A stretch of 64,000 nt of DNA from Planctomycetota bacterium (GCA_019636195.1 JAHBYA010000012.1:78430-142429), one strand, 5' to 3'; numbered from the stretch's first letter, positions 20,379-29,623 are shown. Translations and numbers: made by a program. Notes: a model not told the origin generated them from the letters alone.

Positions 20379-20390
20379 TTGACACGTCAA
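20379..20390. repeat. TTGACNNGTCAA palindrome, copy 2 (NN=AC)
   Basis: The only intergenic copy, between the isoaspartyl peptidase stop and tRNA-Arg. Its left half also spells the -35 hexamer TTGACA. Confidence 0.8.
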
Positions 20391-20421
20391 GTCCAACGGG
20401 CAGACTGGTAGTGCGCAACGC

Positions 20422-20497
20422 GCGCCCGTAGCTCAGGGGATAGAGCATCCGCCTTCTAAGCGGACGGTCGGTGGTTCGATTCCACCCGGGCGCGCCA
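20422..20497 (+). tRNA. tRNA-Arg (TCT)
   Basis: A 76-base cloverleaf with acceptor GCGCCCG paired to CGGGCGC, anticodon loop CTTCTAA (anticodon TCT), T-arm GGTTCGATTCC and encoded CCA. It ends 15 bases before the SRAP gene. Confidence 0.95.
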
Positions 20498-20500
20498 TGC

Positions 20501-20506
20501 TATGCT
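20501..20506 (+). promoter_or_regulatory. Possible -10 box of the SRAP gene
   Basis: TATGCT, six bases, then ATG 20513. It lies four bases after the tRNA CCA end, so read-through from the tRNA is the alternative. Confidence 0.35.
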
Positions 20507-20512
20507 GCTGCC

Positions 20513-21205
20513 ATGCCCGGGCGCATTATCCAGGATTGCGGAGCAGCAGAGTTGTTCGCGCCGTTCGGCGTGTGCGACCTGCGCGCCGACTGGCGACCGC
20601 GCTTCAACGTCGGCCCGGGGCAGGGCGTACACATCATTGCCCTGCGCGACGGCGCCCCGCGCGCCCTTCGTATGCGCTGGGGCATACCCGCAAGACAACG
20701 CGGAATCGGCGGCGCCCACCACTTTGCACGCAGTGAAACAGTGCGAGACAAGCAGCCCTTCCGCGACGCTATCGCATCACGCCGCTGCATCGTGCCCATC
20801 ACCGGCTGGTACGAATGGCCCGAGCCAAAACGCGTGCATTGCGTGCGCCCCGCCAATGGCAAACCGCTGGCGCTGGCGGGCGTCTATATGCTCGCGGGCG
20901 AAGACACGTTCGTGATTCTGACGATTGAGCCCAACAACTTTGTCAAGCCGCTGCACCACCGCATGGGAGTCTTTCTGCGGCATGAGGACGTGCCCGCGTG
21001 GCTTGACCCGTCAACACCTGAGGCCGCAGTCACTGCCATGCAGCGCCAGGCCCCCGACGAGTGGTTCACCGAATACCGCGTAAGCACCCGCGCCAACCGG
21101 TTGCGCAATGACGATGCAAAGTGCGTTGCTCCGCTCAGTGAAGCCGCCCTCAAGCGCAAGCCCAAGGCCAAGCGCTACGGAGGGCGGCTGGGCAACCTGC
21201 GTTAG
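20513..21205 (+). CDS. SRAP (YedK/HMCES-like) family protein lacking the catalytic Cys2
   Basis: The product is 230 aa. The family (DUF159) crosslinks to abasic sites in single-stranded DNA through Cys2. Family features are present: RFNVGPGQ, RSET, RCIVPITGWYEW (E101) and HHRMGVFL (H148/H149). Two key positions differ. The protein begins MPGRI where active members begin MCGR, and the Asn of the usual NAR motif is Phe71 (FARSE). Unless the start is elsewhere, thiazolidine crosslinking should be impossible. It may bind DNA without crosslinking or act otherwise. It overlaps the convergent secreted-protein gene by three bases at the stop codons. Confidence 0.85.
   Translation: MPGRIIQDCGAAELFAPFGVCDLRADWRPRFNVGPGQGVHIIALRDGAPRALRMRWGIPARQRGIGGAHHFARSETVRDKQPFRDAIASRRCIVPITGWYEWPEPKRVHCVRPANGKPLALAGVYMLAGEDTFVILTIEPNNFVKPLHHRMGVFLRHEDVPAWLDPSTPEAAVTAMQRQAPDEWFTEYRVSTRANRLRNDDAKCVAPLSEAALKRKPKAKRYGGRLGNLR
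21003..21014. repeat. TTGACNNGTCAA palindrome, copy 3 (NN=CC)
   Basis: Inside the SRAP gene; the only copy whose central pair is not purine-pyrimidine. Confidence 0.75.
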
Positions 21206-24200
21206 CGGCGACGGCGGCGGCGCGCCAATGCCAGCAGCACGACCAGCCAGGCCGCCCCCGCATTGCCCGCCACGCAGCCCGCACCACCTTCGTTGCTGCC
21301 GCCTTTCTCGATGTGGCCGACCGGCGGCGCGACAGCGAGTTCAAGCATGCGCTCGTCAGTGCCGCCCAGTGCGTCTGTCACCCGCACCCGGAAGTTGAAC
21401 AACGCGTGCGGCGCATCCGGCGTGCCAGCCAGCGTGCCGTCGCTTTGCAGCGTCAGTCCCAGCGGCAGGTTGCCGCTGATCAGCGCCCATGTGTGCGGCC
21501 CCGTGCCCCCGGCGACTTGCAGCGCGTGGGAGTACAACTGCCCGACCTGCGCGCTGGGCAGAATCCCGGACGTGACCACAACACCGTTGGGGTCTTCGCC
21601 GTAGCCCGTTACCGCGAACGTGAAGGGCCCTGCAGCCTGCGAGTCGTTGTGCGTGAACGCGATGTCCGCCGCCTTCAGGCCCTTTGCCACCGGGTCAAAC
21701 CAGACACTCACGATCGTGTAGCTGTGCGGCGCGACCACCAGCGTGGTCAGGCCGGTATCAATGCCGAACTCGCCGATCTGGCCGCCCGAGAACGCGGGCA
21801 GCGCGCCCAGCGCCAACGGCTGCCAACCGTCGTTGTTGATGAACACATCGCGCGGCAGGCTTGCGCCGGCGGCAACGTCGCGCGGCGCGAACTGGATGGC
21901 GCCGCCCGACGCCAGCATCGGCCCGCCCGGCCCATCCAGGCTGACGCGCAGGATTGGCGCATTGATGATGCCGAAGCCGGTGAACTGAATCTCGAAGGGC
22001 GACGCGGCGCCGGGGTCGTTGTGGGGTATCGACACCGTGGCGCCGCGTGCGCCGATCTGCGTGGGGTCAAAGCGAACCTCAAACGTGGTAAAGCCTGCCG
22101 CCGCCACCGTAAGCTGCGTGGCGCTTGTATCCAGCGTGAACGCGGCGTCGCCGACAATCGACGGAATTTGCGACAGCACCAGGTCCTGGTTGCCGTGGTT
22201 TTCGATGCGGATGGTGCGGGTTACGGCTGGTCCGTGGATGTCCACGTTGGCGAAGTCCAGGGTATCGGTATGCGAAATGACCGCCGTGCCGGCCGCATCC
22301 AGCACGCGCAACGCCGGGCCGCTGCTGACCGCCACTCCCTGCACATTGAACACAAAGGGGTCGGCGGTGTTGCCCGCGGTGTGATGGAACACGACCGTGG
22401 CATTTTTTATGCCGGGGCTCGTGGGCTTGAAGCGCACCCTGAACCACACGTTGTTCTGGCCCTGCACGGGCGTGTCGTCCCACGGTGTGACCCAATAAAA
22501 CTCAAACTCGCCGGGATCAGCGCCATTGAAGCTCGGTGAGTCCACAGTGAACTGGTTGCTGGTCGTAGTCTTGCAGATGAATGTCGTCCATGCGCTGCTG
22601 CTGCCCACCAGCACGGTGCCGTAGTTGCGCAGGGCAAAGGGGCCCGCGCCGTTGTGCACCTGGTTCATGCCGCTGCTGCCGGTTTGGCCTTCCCAGACCT
22701 CAAGGCCCGGCTGGTTGCTGTTCGAGAACACGCACTCAAATGGCGCGCTGCTTTCAAACGTGCCGCCGCCAGACATGCCTCCCGTGAGATACAGGCGCAA
22801 CTCAAAATTGTTGCCCAGCCGGAAGGCCGACACGCCGACGCAGTCAAGTGTGCCGCTGACTTGCACGCTTGCACCAGCCGGAACAACAAGCGGCAGGTTG
22901 GCCGCCCACACGCCGACGTCGTACCAGCTGCGGTGCATCTCATAGCCCGGGGTGTCAAAGCTGCCGGCGCCGGCCTGCACCGGCACGGTTGCGCCGACTT
23001 CAAAGCCGCTGATCGTCAAGGGCACGGCGCCGGGGTTGTGCACCTGCGCCGTCCAGTTGTGGGTGCTGTTGCGGTACAGCAGCGGGTACGTGACTTGCGA
23101 GATCGGGTTGACCGAAGACCCGGTCGTTTGCACGTCGAACGCGCTGACTTGCAGTGCATCGGCAGGGGTCTGCATTACCTGCACGTCGTCAATGCTCCAA
23201 CCGGCGTAATCATCGGGCATCGGCGTTACGCCGGTATTGATGATGGTGCCGTCAATGGCGGGCCCGATCACGAAACGCACCTGCACACGCGGCTGTCCCG
23301 CGGCGATGGCGCTGATGTCGTAGTCGCAGCGCGTCCAGCCGACATCAACGAGCGACTTCGCATTCATGTTGATTTGCGCGGTGTTCATGCTGGGCTTCCA
23401 CACCAGTGACCAGTTGACGCCGTCGTTGCTGACTTCGATGACTGCACGGTCGAGGCTGTTGCCGTAGCCCGACATGACCAGCGTGCTGAGCCAGCGGCGG
23501 AAGCGCAGCGTCACGCTGGAGAGGGCACTGCAATCAATGATCGGCGAAACCGCGTACAGCGGCTGGGCCATGAAGCCCTGGTACACGAAGTGGCTGCCGA
23601 TGCTGTCGGCCAGGATCATGTTGTCGGTAGTGCCGGGTGTGTGGTCGGTATCGGGCTCGGTCGTCAGTTCGCCCACGAAGTTGCTGCCGCCGCCGACGTA
23701 GTAGGTTGCCGGGCTGCGTGACCATGTGGGGCCCAGCACCCAACCTTTGTCGGTGCTGAAGGTATCAAGAAACGGGGCTGCCGTGGCCGGAGACATCACC
23801 CGCAGTTCAAGCGTGCGGGTCGCCACGTTCTGTGCCGCGTCGGTAACCTCAAACGTCAGCGAATACAGCGGCGAGCCAAAGCCGGCGCCCGCGGCAGGCG
23901 TACCGGACAGTACGTAACTGCCGCCTTGCTGTGACAGTGCCAAGCCCGCCGGCAGCGTTCCCCCCACCAGCGACCAGGTGACGGCGCCGGCGTTGTGCAC
24001 CGCGCCAAGGGCATGCTGATAGGGCTTGCCCTCAATCGCTTCAGGCAGCGAAAGGTCGGCGACCGCGAGGCTTACGGGCGCCACGTCGATCAGCCAGTCT
24101 TCGACTTCGCCTGCAAAGAAGTAGCCGTTGGGGGTCAGCTTCGGGTTGGCGCCCCAGTTGTCCTGGATCGTGATGCGCACCGCAATCTTGTTGGGCCGAT

Positions 24201-24612
24201 TGTACGAATAGCTCTGCGTCGCCCTCAGCGTGATGCCGGTGAACGTGAAGTCGCCCGGGCCTTCCACATACAGGGTTGAGTACCGGTAACGCTCGTCGGC
24301 GGTCCACTGGCCGTCGTCGTTGGCATCTACCCACATGATCAGCCAGCCTGGGCCCTGGACGTTCACAGTCAGTGTGTTCTGGTCAGACCAGGGATCCCAG
24401 TACGGTGTGCCGACAATCCCGTCGTCATCGTCGCCGGTCCAAGGGCGGCCCACCGGATTGCTGGCGTCGTCGCTGATCTGGGTGCCAAGGCTGAGGCCGC
24501 TGGCTGTGCCCATGTACGAGTACAACAGGCCGTAGCTGGCCGGGGCATCGCCACTGTCCTGTGCAGCAAGTCCGGCAGCAAACAATACAAGAGCGATCAG
24601 GGCTGGTCTCAT
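21202..24612 (-). CDS. Large secreted protein with GEVED, Ig-like and choice-of-anchor-D repeats and a C-terminal sorting-type tail
   Basis: The product is 1136 aa. The start at 24612 has GGAGGA upstream and a signal peptide (MRPALIALVLFAAGLAA). Residues about 18-165 form a GEVED-type domain ending FFAGEVEDWLID. A putative-Ig module (about 175-275) and a long beta region follow. At least three choice-of-anchor-D modules come next, each with an FTxTG-like end, then a second putative-Ig module (about 1025-1105). The tail is GGAGCVAGNAG, a hydrophobic stretch, then RRRRRR. This Cys-helix-Arg layout resembles MYXO/Synerg-CTERM sorting signals, implying processing and surface anchoring. It is probably an adhesin or structural surface protein. 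Confidence 0.85.
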   Translation of the reverse strand: MRPALIALVLFAAGLAAQDSGDAPASYGLLYSYMGTASGLSLGTQISDDASNPVGRPWTGDDDDGIVGTPYWDPWSDQNTLTVNVQGPGWLIMWVDANDDGQWTADERYRYSTLYVEGPGDFTFTGITLRATQSYSYNRPNKIAVRITIQDNWGANPKLTPNGYFFAGEVEDWLIDVAPVSLAVADLSLPEAIEGKPYQHALGAVHNAGAVTWSLVGGTLPAGLALSQQGGSYVLSGTPAAGAGFGSPLYSLTFEVTDAAQNVATRTLELRVMSPATAAPFLDTFSTDKGWVLGPTWSRSPATYYVGGGSNFVGELTTEPDTDHTPGTTDNMILADSIGSHFVYQGFMAQPLYAVSPIIDCSALSSVTLRFRRWLSTLVMSGYGNSLDRAVIEVSNDGVNWSLVWKPSMNTAQINMNAKSLVDVGWTRCDYDISAIAAGQPRVQVRFVIGPAIDGTIINTGVTPMPDDYAGWSIDDVQVMQTPADALQVSAFDVQTTGSSVNPISQVTYPLLYRNSTHNWTAQVHNPGAVPLTISGFEVGATVPVQAGAGSFDTPGYEMHRSWYDVGVWAANLPLVVPAGASVQVSGTLDCVGVSAFRLGNNFELRLYLTGGMSGGGTFESSAPFECVFSNSNQPGLEVWEGQTGSSGMNQVHNGAGPFALRNYGTVLVGSSSAWTTFICKTTTSNQFTVDSPSFNGADPGEFEFYWVTPWDDTPVQGQNNVWFRVRFKPTSPGIKNATVVFHHTAGNTADPFVFNVQGVAVSSGPALRVLDAAGTAVISHTDTLDFANVDIHGPAVTRTIRIENHGNQDLVLSQIPSIVGDAAFTLDTSATQLTVAAAGFTTFEVRFDPTQIGARGATVSIPHNDPGAASPFEIQFTGFGIINAPILRVSLDGPGGPMLASGGAIQFAPRDVAAGASLPRDVFINNDGWQPLALGALPAFSGGQIGEFGIDTGLTTLVVAPHSYTIVSVWFDPVAKGLKAADIAFTHNDSQAAGPFTFAVTGYGEDPNGVVVTSGILPSAQVGQLYSHALQVAGGTGPHTWALISGNLPLGLTLQSDGTLAGTPDAPHALFNFRVRVTDALGGTDERMLELAVAPPVGHIEKGGSNEGGAGCVAGNAGAAWLVVLLALARRRRRR

Positions 24613-24679
24613 GGTTTCCTCCGTGCGTGACACCAGAGTACCGAAACCGGAAGGATGATGTTAGGATACCCGCAAGTTG

Positions 24680-24699
24680 GTCTTCCGTTTTTCGAAGAC
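24680..24699 (+). promoter_or_regulatory. Inverted repeat in the divergent promoter region
   Basis: GTCTTC and GAAGAC flank eight bases just upstream of the GGAGGG site of the TTG-started regulator gene. Possibilities are an operator or a 5'-UTR hairpin for autoregulation. Confidence 0.35.
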
Positions 24700-24712
24700 A
24701 CGGAGGGAAACC

Positions 24713-26215
24713 TTGGAAAACCGGAACGAGTCGGCTAAGCCCGCCGATTACCAGAAGGCAGTGCGCAAACGCCTGACCGAGCTGCGCGACCGCCACGGCC
24801 TGTCTAAAATCGCGCGCCGCACGCACACGCCGTTGACCAACGTGCACCGCTACATGCGCGAGGGCAAGGTTCCCGCCGAGTTCTGCGCAGCGCTGGTCGA
24901 TGCCTTTGAAGTCAACCCGGGATGGCTGCTGACCGGCCACGGCGGGGCCCTGCTGTCAGACGTGGACGAAGGTGCGGCCAAGCTGGGCGGAAACCTGCTG
25001 GAGCTGATCACGGCAATGAACGCGGTGTCGCGCATGCGCGTCGGCGCCTTGGCTGGCAAAGAGCAAGAAAAGCGGCTGCGCGAGTTGTCGGACGCCATGG
25101 ACACCTACGAGCGCTTGCGCGAGCGCATGAACCAGCAGGCGCGGCCCCTGATGCGCGAGCTTGTCCATCGGTTCGCGACACTGGACAGCCAGATGCAGCT
25201 TGAGCGGGCCGCCAGAGTACGGCAGGTCGCGCAGCAAGTCTCGCGATTCTGCCAGGATGATGAGCTGCTGTACGAGTTTGACCGCGAGCAGGCGATGCAC
25301 GAGCACCTGTGCGGGCGCGTGGAAGCGGCGCTGAAGTTTCACTCGCGGCTGTTCAGCACAACCCTGTTGCAGGGCGGGTTATCAACGCCACGGGCAATGG
25401 ACGAGGCGGCAAACTATGTGCTGGCGTTGCGCGACAGCGGGCGCTTCAAAGAAGGCCTGCGCGTCGCCGAGGCAGCCCTGCACCTCAGCACCGACGAAGT
25501 GCGCGCCACCCGCGCTTACCATGAGATGGTCGCCGTGGCCGGCGCCTTCCAGATTGAACTGGGTGAGTTGCGCACCGGCCTGTCACGGATTCACGCGGCC
25601 TTTCAGGCGGTGCCGGCGCAGGCGCGCGAGTTTATTGCCATCTTCAAGGCGCGCGCCGAGTGGCTGGCCGACCTGGTCAGCCTGCGCGAGCTGCGCCACC
25701 AGAACTACCCTTCCCGCGGCCGGACGCGAATGATCATGCGCGGCGCGTCCCTGACGGATGACGGCGAGCTGCTGACTGAAGTGTTAAAGAGCGACGTCGG
25801 CGATGGCGTGCTGCAGGTGCCCGCCAACGAGTACGAAACCCGCCGCGCCGTGCTCATTGGCGCGCTGCTGGCGCGGCGCAAGGGCAACCACTACGCCGAC
25901 TATGCAGCCATGCTGGACGAGTGCCCGCCGCCCGTGAACTCGCCGGCGTTGCGCGAACTCGTGGCCGCGATTCACCTCGGGCAAGCGGCCCGGCTGGCCG
26001 GCAAACGGGCCGAGGCCGCGCGGCAGGTGGAACGCACCGAGTCGTTGCTGGCTGCGCTGCCCAGCCAGCTGACGATTCCCGTCGATCTTTACGGCCTGCA
26101 TGTGCGCAACCTGCGGCACGCGGGGCGCGACGCCGAAAACCGCCTGCCCGGGCTGGTAGCGCAGGGGTACACGTTGTTGCAGCGGTTCATTGAGGACGAC
26201 ACCGGGGCGCGATAG
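24713..26215 (+). CDS. Putative regulator: HTH-like N-terminus with helical TPR-like body
   Basis: The product is 500 aa. TTG at 24713 is chosen because GGAGGG stands six bases upstream. Residues about 10-80 (RLTELRDRHGLSKIARRTHT, then TNVHRYMREGKVPAEFCAAL) look like a helix-turn-helix of the phage-repressor type with FEVNPGWLLTG, as in Cro/C1 proteins. The remaining 400 residues are all-helical with TPR-like periodicity (RAYHEMVAVAGAF, LRELVAAIHLGQAARLAGK) and no membrane segment. It is likely a DNA-binding regulator with a helical sensor or partner-binding domain. The target is unknown; the divergent surface-protein gene is an obvious candidate. Confidence 0.75.
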   Translation: MENRNESAKPADYQKAVRKRLTELRDRHGLSKIARRTHTPLTNVHRYMREGKVPAEFCAALVDAFEVNPGWLLTGHGGALLSDVDEGAAKLGGNLLELITAMNAVSRMRVGALAGKEQEKRLRELSDAMDTYERLRERMNQQARPLMRELVHRFATLDSQMQLERAARVRQVAQQVSRFCQDDELLYEFDREQAMHEHLCGRVEAALKFHSRLFSTTLLQGGLSTPRAMDEAANYVLALRDSGRFKEGLRVAEAALHLSTDEVRATRAYHEMVAVAGAFQIELGELRTGLSRIHAAFQAVPAQAREFIAIFKARAEWLADLVSLRELRHQNYPSRGRTRMIMRGASLTDDGELLTEVLKSDVGDGVLQVPANEYETRRAVLIGALLARRKGNHYADYAAMLDECPPPVNSPALRELVAAIHLGQAARLAGKRAEAARQVERTESLLAALPSQLTIPVDLYGLHVRNLRHAGRDAENRLPGLVAQGYTLLQRFIEDDTGAR

Positions 26216-26218
26216 CAT
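26213..26218 (+). promoter_or_regulatory. Probable -10 box, leaderless fur-family gene
   Basis: GCGATAGCAT, six bases, then ATG 26225. It overlaps the end of the preceding gene. Confidence 0.45.
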
Positions 26219-26224
26219 GCCGCG

Positions 26225-26629
26225 ATGGAAGAGCGCGCACGCCAACTACTGAGGGCCGCCAGGCTGCGCGTCACCGGCAGCCGCACCGCACTGGTCACGG
26301 CAATGCTGCGCCACCCTGAACCCGCAAGCATGGAGGACGCCGTAAAATTGTGCGGCAGGCAGGGCGGTGACCCCGCGACGGTCTGGCGCAACCTGCTTGC
26401 ACTGTGCGAAGCAGGCGTGCTTCAGACAGTGCGCGGCGTGGGCAAGCGCGAAATGTACGAGATCGCGCACCACGCGCACCAGCATGCCCACGTAAGCTGC
26501 ACGCGCTGCGGCAAAGTCGAGTGCGTTGAAATCGAAAAGCTGCCCAAACAGCCGCCCGCGCCCAAGGGCTGGCACTTGAACGATGTAAGCGTGACCGTGT
26601 GGGGCCTGTGCCCGGAGTGCAGCAGTTAG
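26225..26629 (+). CDS. Fur-family metal-responsive regulator
   Basis: The product is 134 aa. The N-terminal winged helix (about 1-80) has RVTGSRTALVTAMLRH and the recognition segment GDPATVWRNLLALCEAGVL. The C-terminal dimer domain carries HHAHQHAHVSCTRCGKVECVEI, and the end is GLCPEC, giving two CxxC pairs that hold structural zinc. The His-rich segment matches the regulatory metal site of Fur/Zur/PerR. The specific metal cannot be decided. Members of this size are often Zur- or PerR-like. It lies next to, and convergent with, the heme A synthesis gene, so iron or heme control is attractive but not shown. Confidence 0.85.
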   Translation: MEERARQLLRAARLRVTGSRTALVTAMLRHPEPASMEDAVKLCGRQGGDPATVWRNLLALCEAGVLQTVRGVGKREMYEIAHHAHQHAHVSCTRCGKVECVEIEKLPKQPPAPKGWHLNDVSVTVWGLCPECSS

Positions 26630-26678
26630 GGTGCCGGGCTCACGGGCGAGAGGTGGTTTCTTTCCCTGACTCTGCCCC

Positions 26679-28580
26679 CTACCACACGTCCGCAATCAGC
26701 ACAGCCAGCAATAGAGGAAGATACAGCAGCGAGGCAAAGAACACACCGCGCGTGGTCGCGCGCGTCTGGTGCTTCAGGTTGACCAGCCCCGCCGCCAGAA
26801 ACGCCAGCCCAAGCGCCAGCGCGCCCCCCGCGTACATGCCGCCCGCCATGCCGACCAGCACGGGCAGAAAACTGGTCACGATCAGCGCCACGCACCACAG
26901 CGCGATCTGGCCTGCAATGAACCGGCCGTCGCGGTCGGCCACGCTCAGCATCTTCATGCCGCCGCGTTCATAGTCTTCACGGTACAGCCGCGCGATTGAC
27001 CAGAAGTGCGGCAACTGCCAGACATAGAGAATCGCGAACAGCACAAACGCGTGCAGCGTAATTGTGCCCGTGGCAGCCGCCCACCCGATCACCGGCGGCA
27101 GCGCACCCGGCACGGCCCCGACCAGCGTATTGATCGTCGTGCGAGTTTTCAGCGGCGTGTAAACCCCTACATAAATGGCCGCCGTCGCGAACGTCAGCAG
27201 CGCCGACAGCCAGTTCACCCACAGCAGCAGCGCCAGGCTACCGCCCAGCACGGTGACCGCGCCAAAGACCAGCGCGTGCGCGGGCGCCATGCGCCCCGCC
27301 GCCACCGGGCGGTCGCGGGTGCGTTCCATGCGCGCGTCGCGCTCGCGTTCAAGGTACTGGTTCAATGCCGCCACGCCCAGCGCCACGCAGGCCACGCCCA
27401 GCAACGCCACCGACATGTGCACCACGTTGGGCAACTCGCGCGTCGCCAGCAGATAACCAGAAGCAACCGTCACCATCACTAGCGCCGAGAGCCGCGCCTT
27501 GGTCAGAACCCACAGGTCGCGCAGGCGCCGCCCCAGCGTGTACTCAAAGCCTGCGGCTGTGCTGGTCGCGCGCTCTTCTTGATTTGCCGGCAGCACCAGC
27601 CGGTGCAGCCACAGCGCCAGCACCGACGCTGACGCCAGAATCAGCGCGCCCAGCGTAACGTGTGCCGTACGCATCAGGGCCACAGGGCTGGCTGGGTCAT
27701 GGCTGACCAGCTCGCCGGCGGTAAGCATCCAAGGCGTAATGCCCAGAAACACCTGAAACATCAGCATGACGCCCAGCGCGCCCCCCAGGCGGCGCAGCGG
27801 CGCAAAGCTGCCGTGGTGCCGGAACACCCGCAGCAAAAGCCACAAGATCGTCAGTGTCACCGTGCAGGCGCCAAAGACGTGCAACAGCACGTGCTCGCCA
27901 GTCTGGCGCACCAGCGTGCCCAACGCAAGCTGGCCGGTGATCAGCGCACAGGCCGCCAGCGCAAGGCGACGCGTGCCGCCTGCAGCCGGCGATTTCTGGC
28001 CGCTCCAGGCGGCGTGCCACCTCGGCGACGTCACGACCGCGATGCAGGCAAGACTGGCAAAGATCACCTGCGCGGTCACGCCGTGGATCATGGCCTTGAC
28101 GGCCCGCCGCAACTCAACGTCATAGCCGCCGCCGGTTACGCTTAAAACGGTCTCACGGACATTCTCGTCACTGACCACCAGCACCCGCAACCCGCCCAGC
28201 AACCCCTGCAGCGAAATCAGTGCAAGCGCAATCACGCCAAGCCAGCGGCGCCCGCCCCTCTCGCCCTTGTACATCGCAACCGCCAGGCCGATGCCGGCGA
28301 AGCCGACAACCGTGCCGATCACGCGGTGGCCGTCTTCGTATGCCCTGCCGCCCTGGCTGGACCACCATGTGGTAATCCACTCCCAGAAGCGCCACGACCA
28401 GCCGGGATTGGTGTCACCAGCGCGAATGGTGGTGACCATGGCGCCGACGGCAATCATGAACAGCACCAACAGCACGCACGCTTGCGCCAGGCGGTAAGCG
28501 GCGGTCTGCCAACGGGAAAGCTGTACGGCCTCAGGCTTCACGGGCAAAAGAGTAGCGAGCGCACGGCAGTTTTCCACCAT
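26679..28580 (-). CDS. ctaAB: Heme A synthase / heme O synthase fusion (CtaA-CtaB)
   Basis: The product is 633 aa. The N-terminal half (about 20-330) is CtaA/Cox15-like, with eight hydrophobic helices and the paired heme-ligand histidines in GHRVIGTV, HGVTAQ, EHVLLHVFG and RTAHVTLG. The C-terminal half (about 350-633) is a CtaB/Cox10 farnesyltransferase. It has NQYLERERDARMERTRDRP near 407 and YTPLKTRTTINTLVGAVPGA near 471. Further on is LPHFWSIARLYREDYERGG. One polypeptide would thus convert heme B to heme O and then to heme A for the divergent oxidase operon. The start at 28580 is less certain; a GTG at 28628 is possible. Confidence 0.92.
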   Translation of the reverse strand: MVENCRALATLLPVKPEAVQLSRWQTAAYRLAQACVLLVLFMIAVGAMVTTIRAGDTNPGWSWRFWEWITTWWSSQGGRAYEDGHRVIGTVVGFAGIGLAVAMYKGERGGRRWLGVIALALISLQGLLGGLRVLVVSDENVRETVLSVTGGGYDVELRRAVKAMIHGVTAQVIFASLACIAVVTSPRWHAAWSGQKSPAAGGTRRLALAACALITGQLALGTLVRQTGEHVLLHVFGACTVTLTILWLLLRVFRHHGSFAPLRRLGGALGVMLMFQVFLGITPWMLTAGELVSHDPASPVALMRTAHVTLGALILASASVLALWLHRLVLPANQEERATSTAAGFEYTLGRRLRDLWVLTKARLSALVMVTVASGYLLATRELPNVVHMSVALLGVACVALGVAALNQYLERERDARMERTRDRPVAAGRMAPAHALVFGAVTVLGGSLALLLWVNWLSALLTFATAAIYVGVYTPLKTRTTINTLVGAVPGALPPVIGWAAATGTITLHAFVLFAILYVWQLPHFWSIARLYREDYERGGMKMLSVADRDGRFIAGQIALWCVALIVTSFLPVLVGMAGGMYAGGALALGLAFLAAGLVNLKHQTRATTRGVFFASLLYLPLLLAVLIADVW

Positions 28581-28768
28581 TACGCCGGGCTGTATGTGGA
28601 GAGTCCAAATCGGGCTGAAAGCGTCCACAATAGCGGGTCTGCGAGAAGTGTCTCACACTCATTCCGGGTCCGGGTACACCCTTCAAACGGCGCTTTCAAA
28701 ATGCTAAAGCAGCGCACGCGGCGGGGGCCGGCGGGCATCCGTCGCACGCAATTTGGAGAGTCGCGGCA

Positions 28769-29623
28769 ATGGCGCGCAAGCCTTACTACTGGCTGGTTTC
28801 CGGGGCAATCTTGATCGCCCTGTGTGCCGCACTGCCCGCGCAGACCAACAAGCGCCTTGAGTACGAGCTGCAGGGCGTAGAAGTCACGGAGCGCATCGGC
28901 GAGCGCATCCCGCTTGACCTGGCGTTTACGGACGACAACGGCCGCGGTGTCACGCTGGCCCAGTACTTCAAGGCCGGGCGGCCGGTGCTGATCACGCTGA
29001 ACTACGCCGACTGCCCGCAGTTGTGCAGCCTGCAACTGACCGAGATGTCCAAGGCGCTGGCAAAGATGGAGTGGGTGCCGGGCAACGAGTTCGTGATGCT
29101 GACGATCAGCATCAATCCCGACGAAACATACGAGCGCGCCAAGCTTGCCAAGTTGCGCTATCTGGGTGCACTCGGGAAAGCGGAAGCGGACAAGGGATGG
29201 CACTTTCTGGTGCACCAGGATGAGTCACACGTGAGGACACTGGCGCAAGCGCTCGGTTACAGTTACAAGTTCGACCCAAAGACAGGCGAGTGGCGGCACA
29301 AGTCGGCGGCGTTTGTGGTGACGGGCGAAGGCGTGATTTCGCACTACCTGCGCAGCCTCAGCTACGACGCGCGCGACGTGCAGAAGCGCCTGTCTGAAAG
29401 CGCGCAAGGCGTGCTTGGCCAGGCCAATGAAGATGAAACGGGCTTCGGGTTTAATTGCCTGACGCTCGAGTTCACGGACAACATGGGCCGCGCCTTCATG
29501 TACATGCGCATGGGTGGCATCGGCATTGTGGTGTTCCTGGTTTCGTTTGTGGGCTACTGGTGGATCTGGGAGTTGCGCAAGGCCCGGCGCGCGAAGCTGC
29601 AATTGAAAGCGGAAACAACCTGA
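28769..29623 (+). CDS. sco: SCO1/SenC-type copper chaperone
   Basis: The product is 284 aa. The N-terminal signal segment (YYWLVSGAILIALCAALPA) is followed by a thioredoxin-fold SCO domain. The copper-binding C82-x3-C86 lies in DCPQLC and the third ligand is H177 in RHKSAAF. A C-terminal helix (about 245-268) gives a second membrane anchor, unlike most single-anchor SCO proteins. It delivers copper to the CuA site of CtaC. GGAGAG lies upstream of the ATG. Its stop codon overlaps the ctaC start by one base (TGATG), so this is the first gene of the oxidase operon. Confidence 0.92.
   Translation: MARKPYYWLVSGAILIALCAALPAQTNKRLEYELQGVEVTERIGERIPLDLAFTDDNGRGVTLAQYFKAGRPVLITLNYADCPQLCSLQLTEMSKALAKMEWVPGNEFVMLTISINPDETYERAKLAKLRYLGALGKAEADKGWHFLVHQDESHVRTLAQALGYSYKFDPKTGEWRHKSAAFVVTGEGVISHYLRSLSYDARDVQKRLSESAQGVLGQANEDETGFGFNCLTLEFTDNMGRAFMYMRMGGIGIVVFLVSFVGYWWIWELRKARRAKLQLKAETT

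Noticed and set aside
20379..20384. TTGACA as the -35 box of tRNA-Arg
   Set aside because: It is the left half of the repeated TTGACNNGTCAA palindrome, and no good -10 box lies 16-18 bases downstream.
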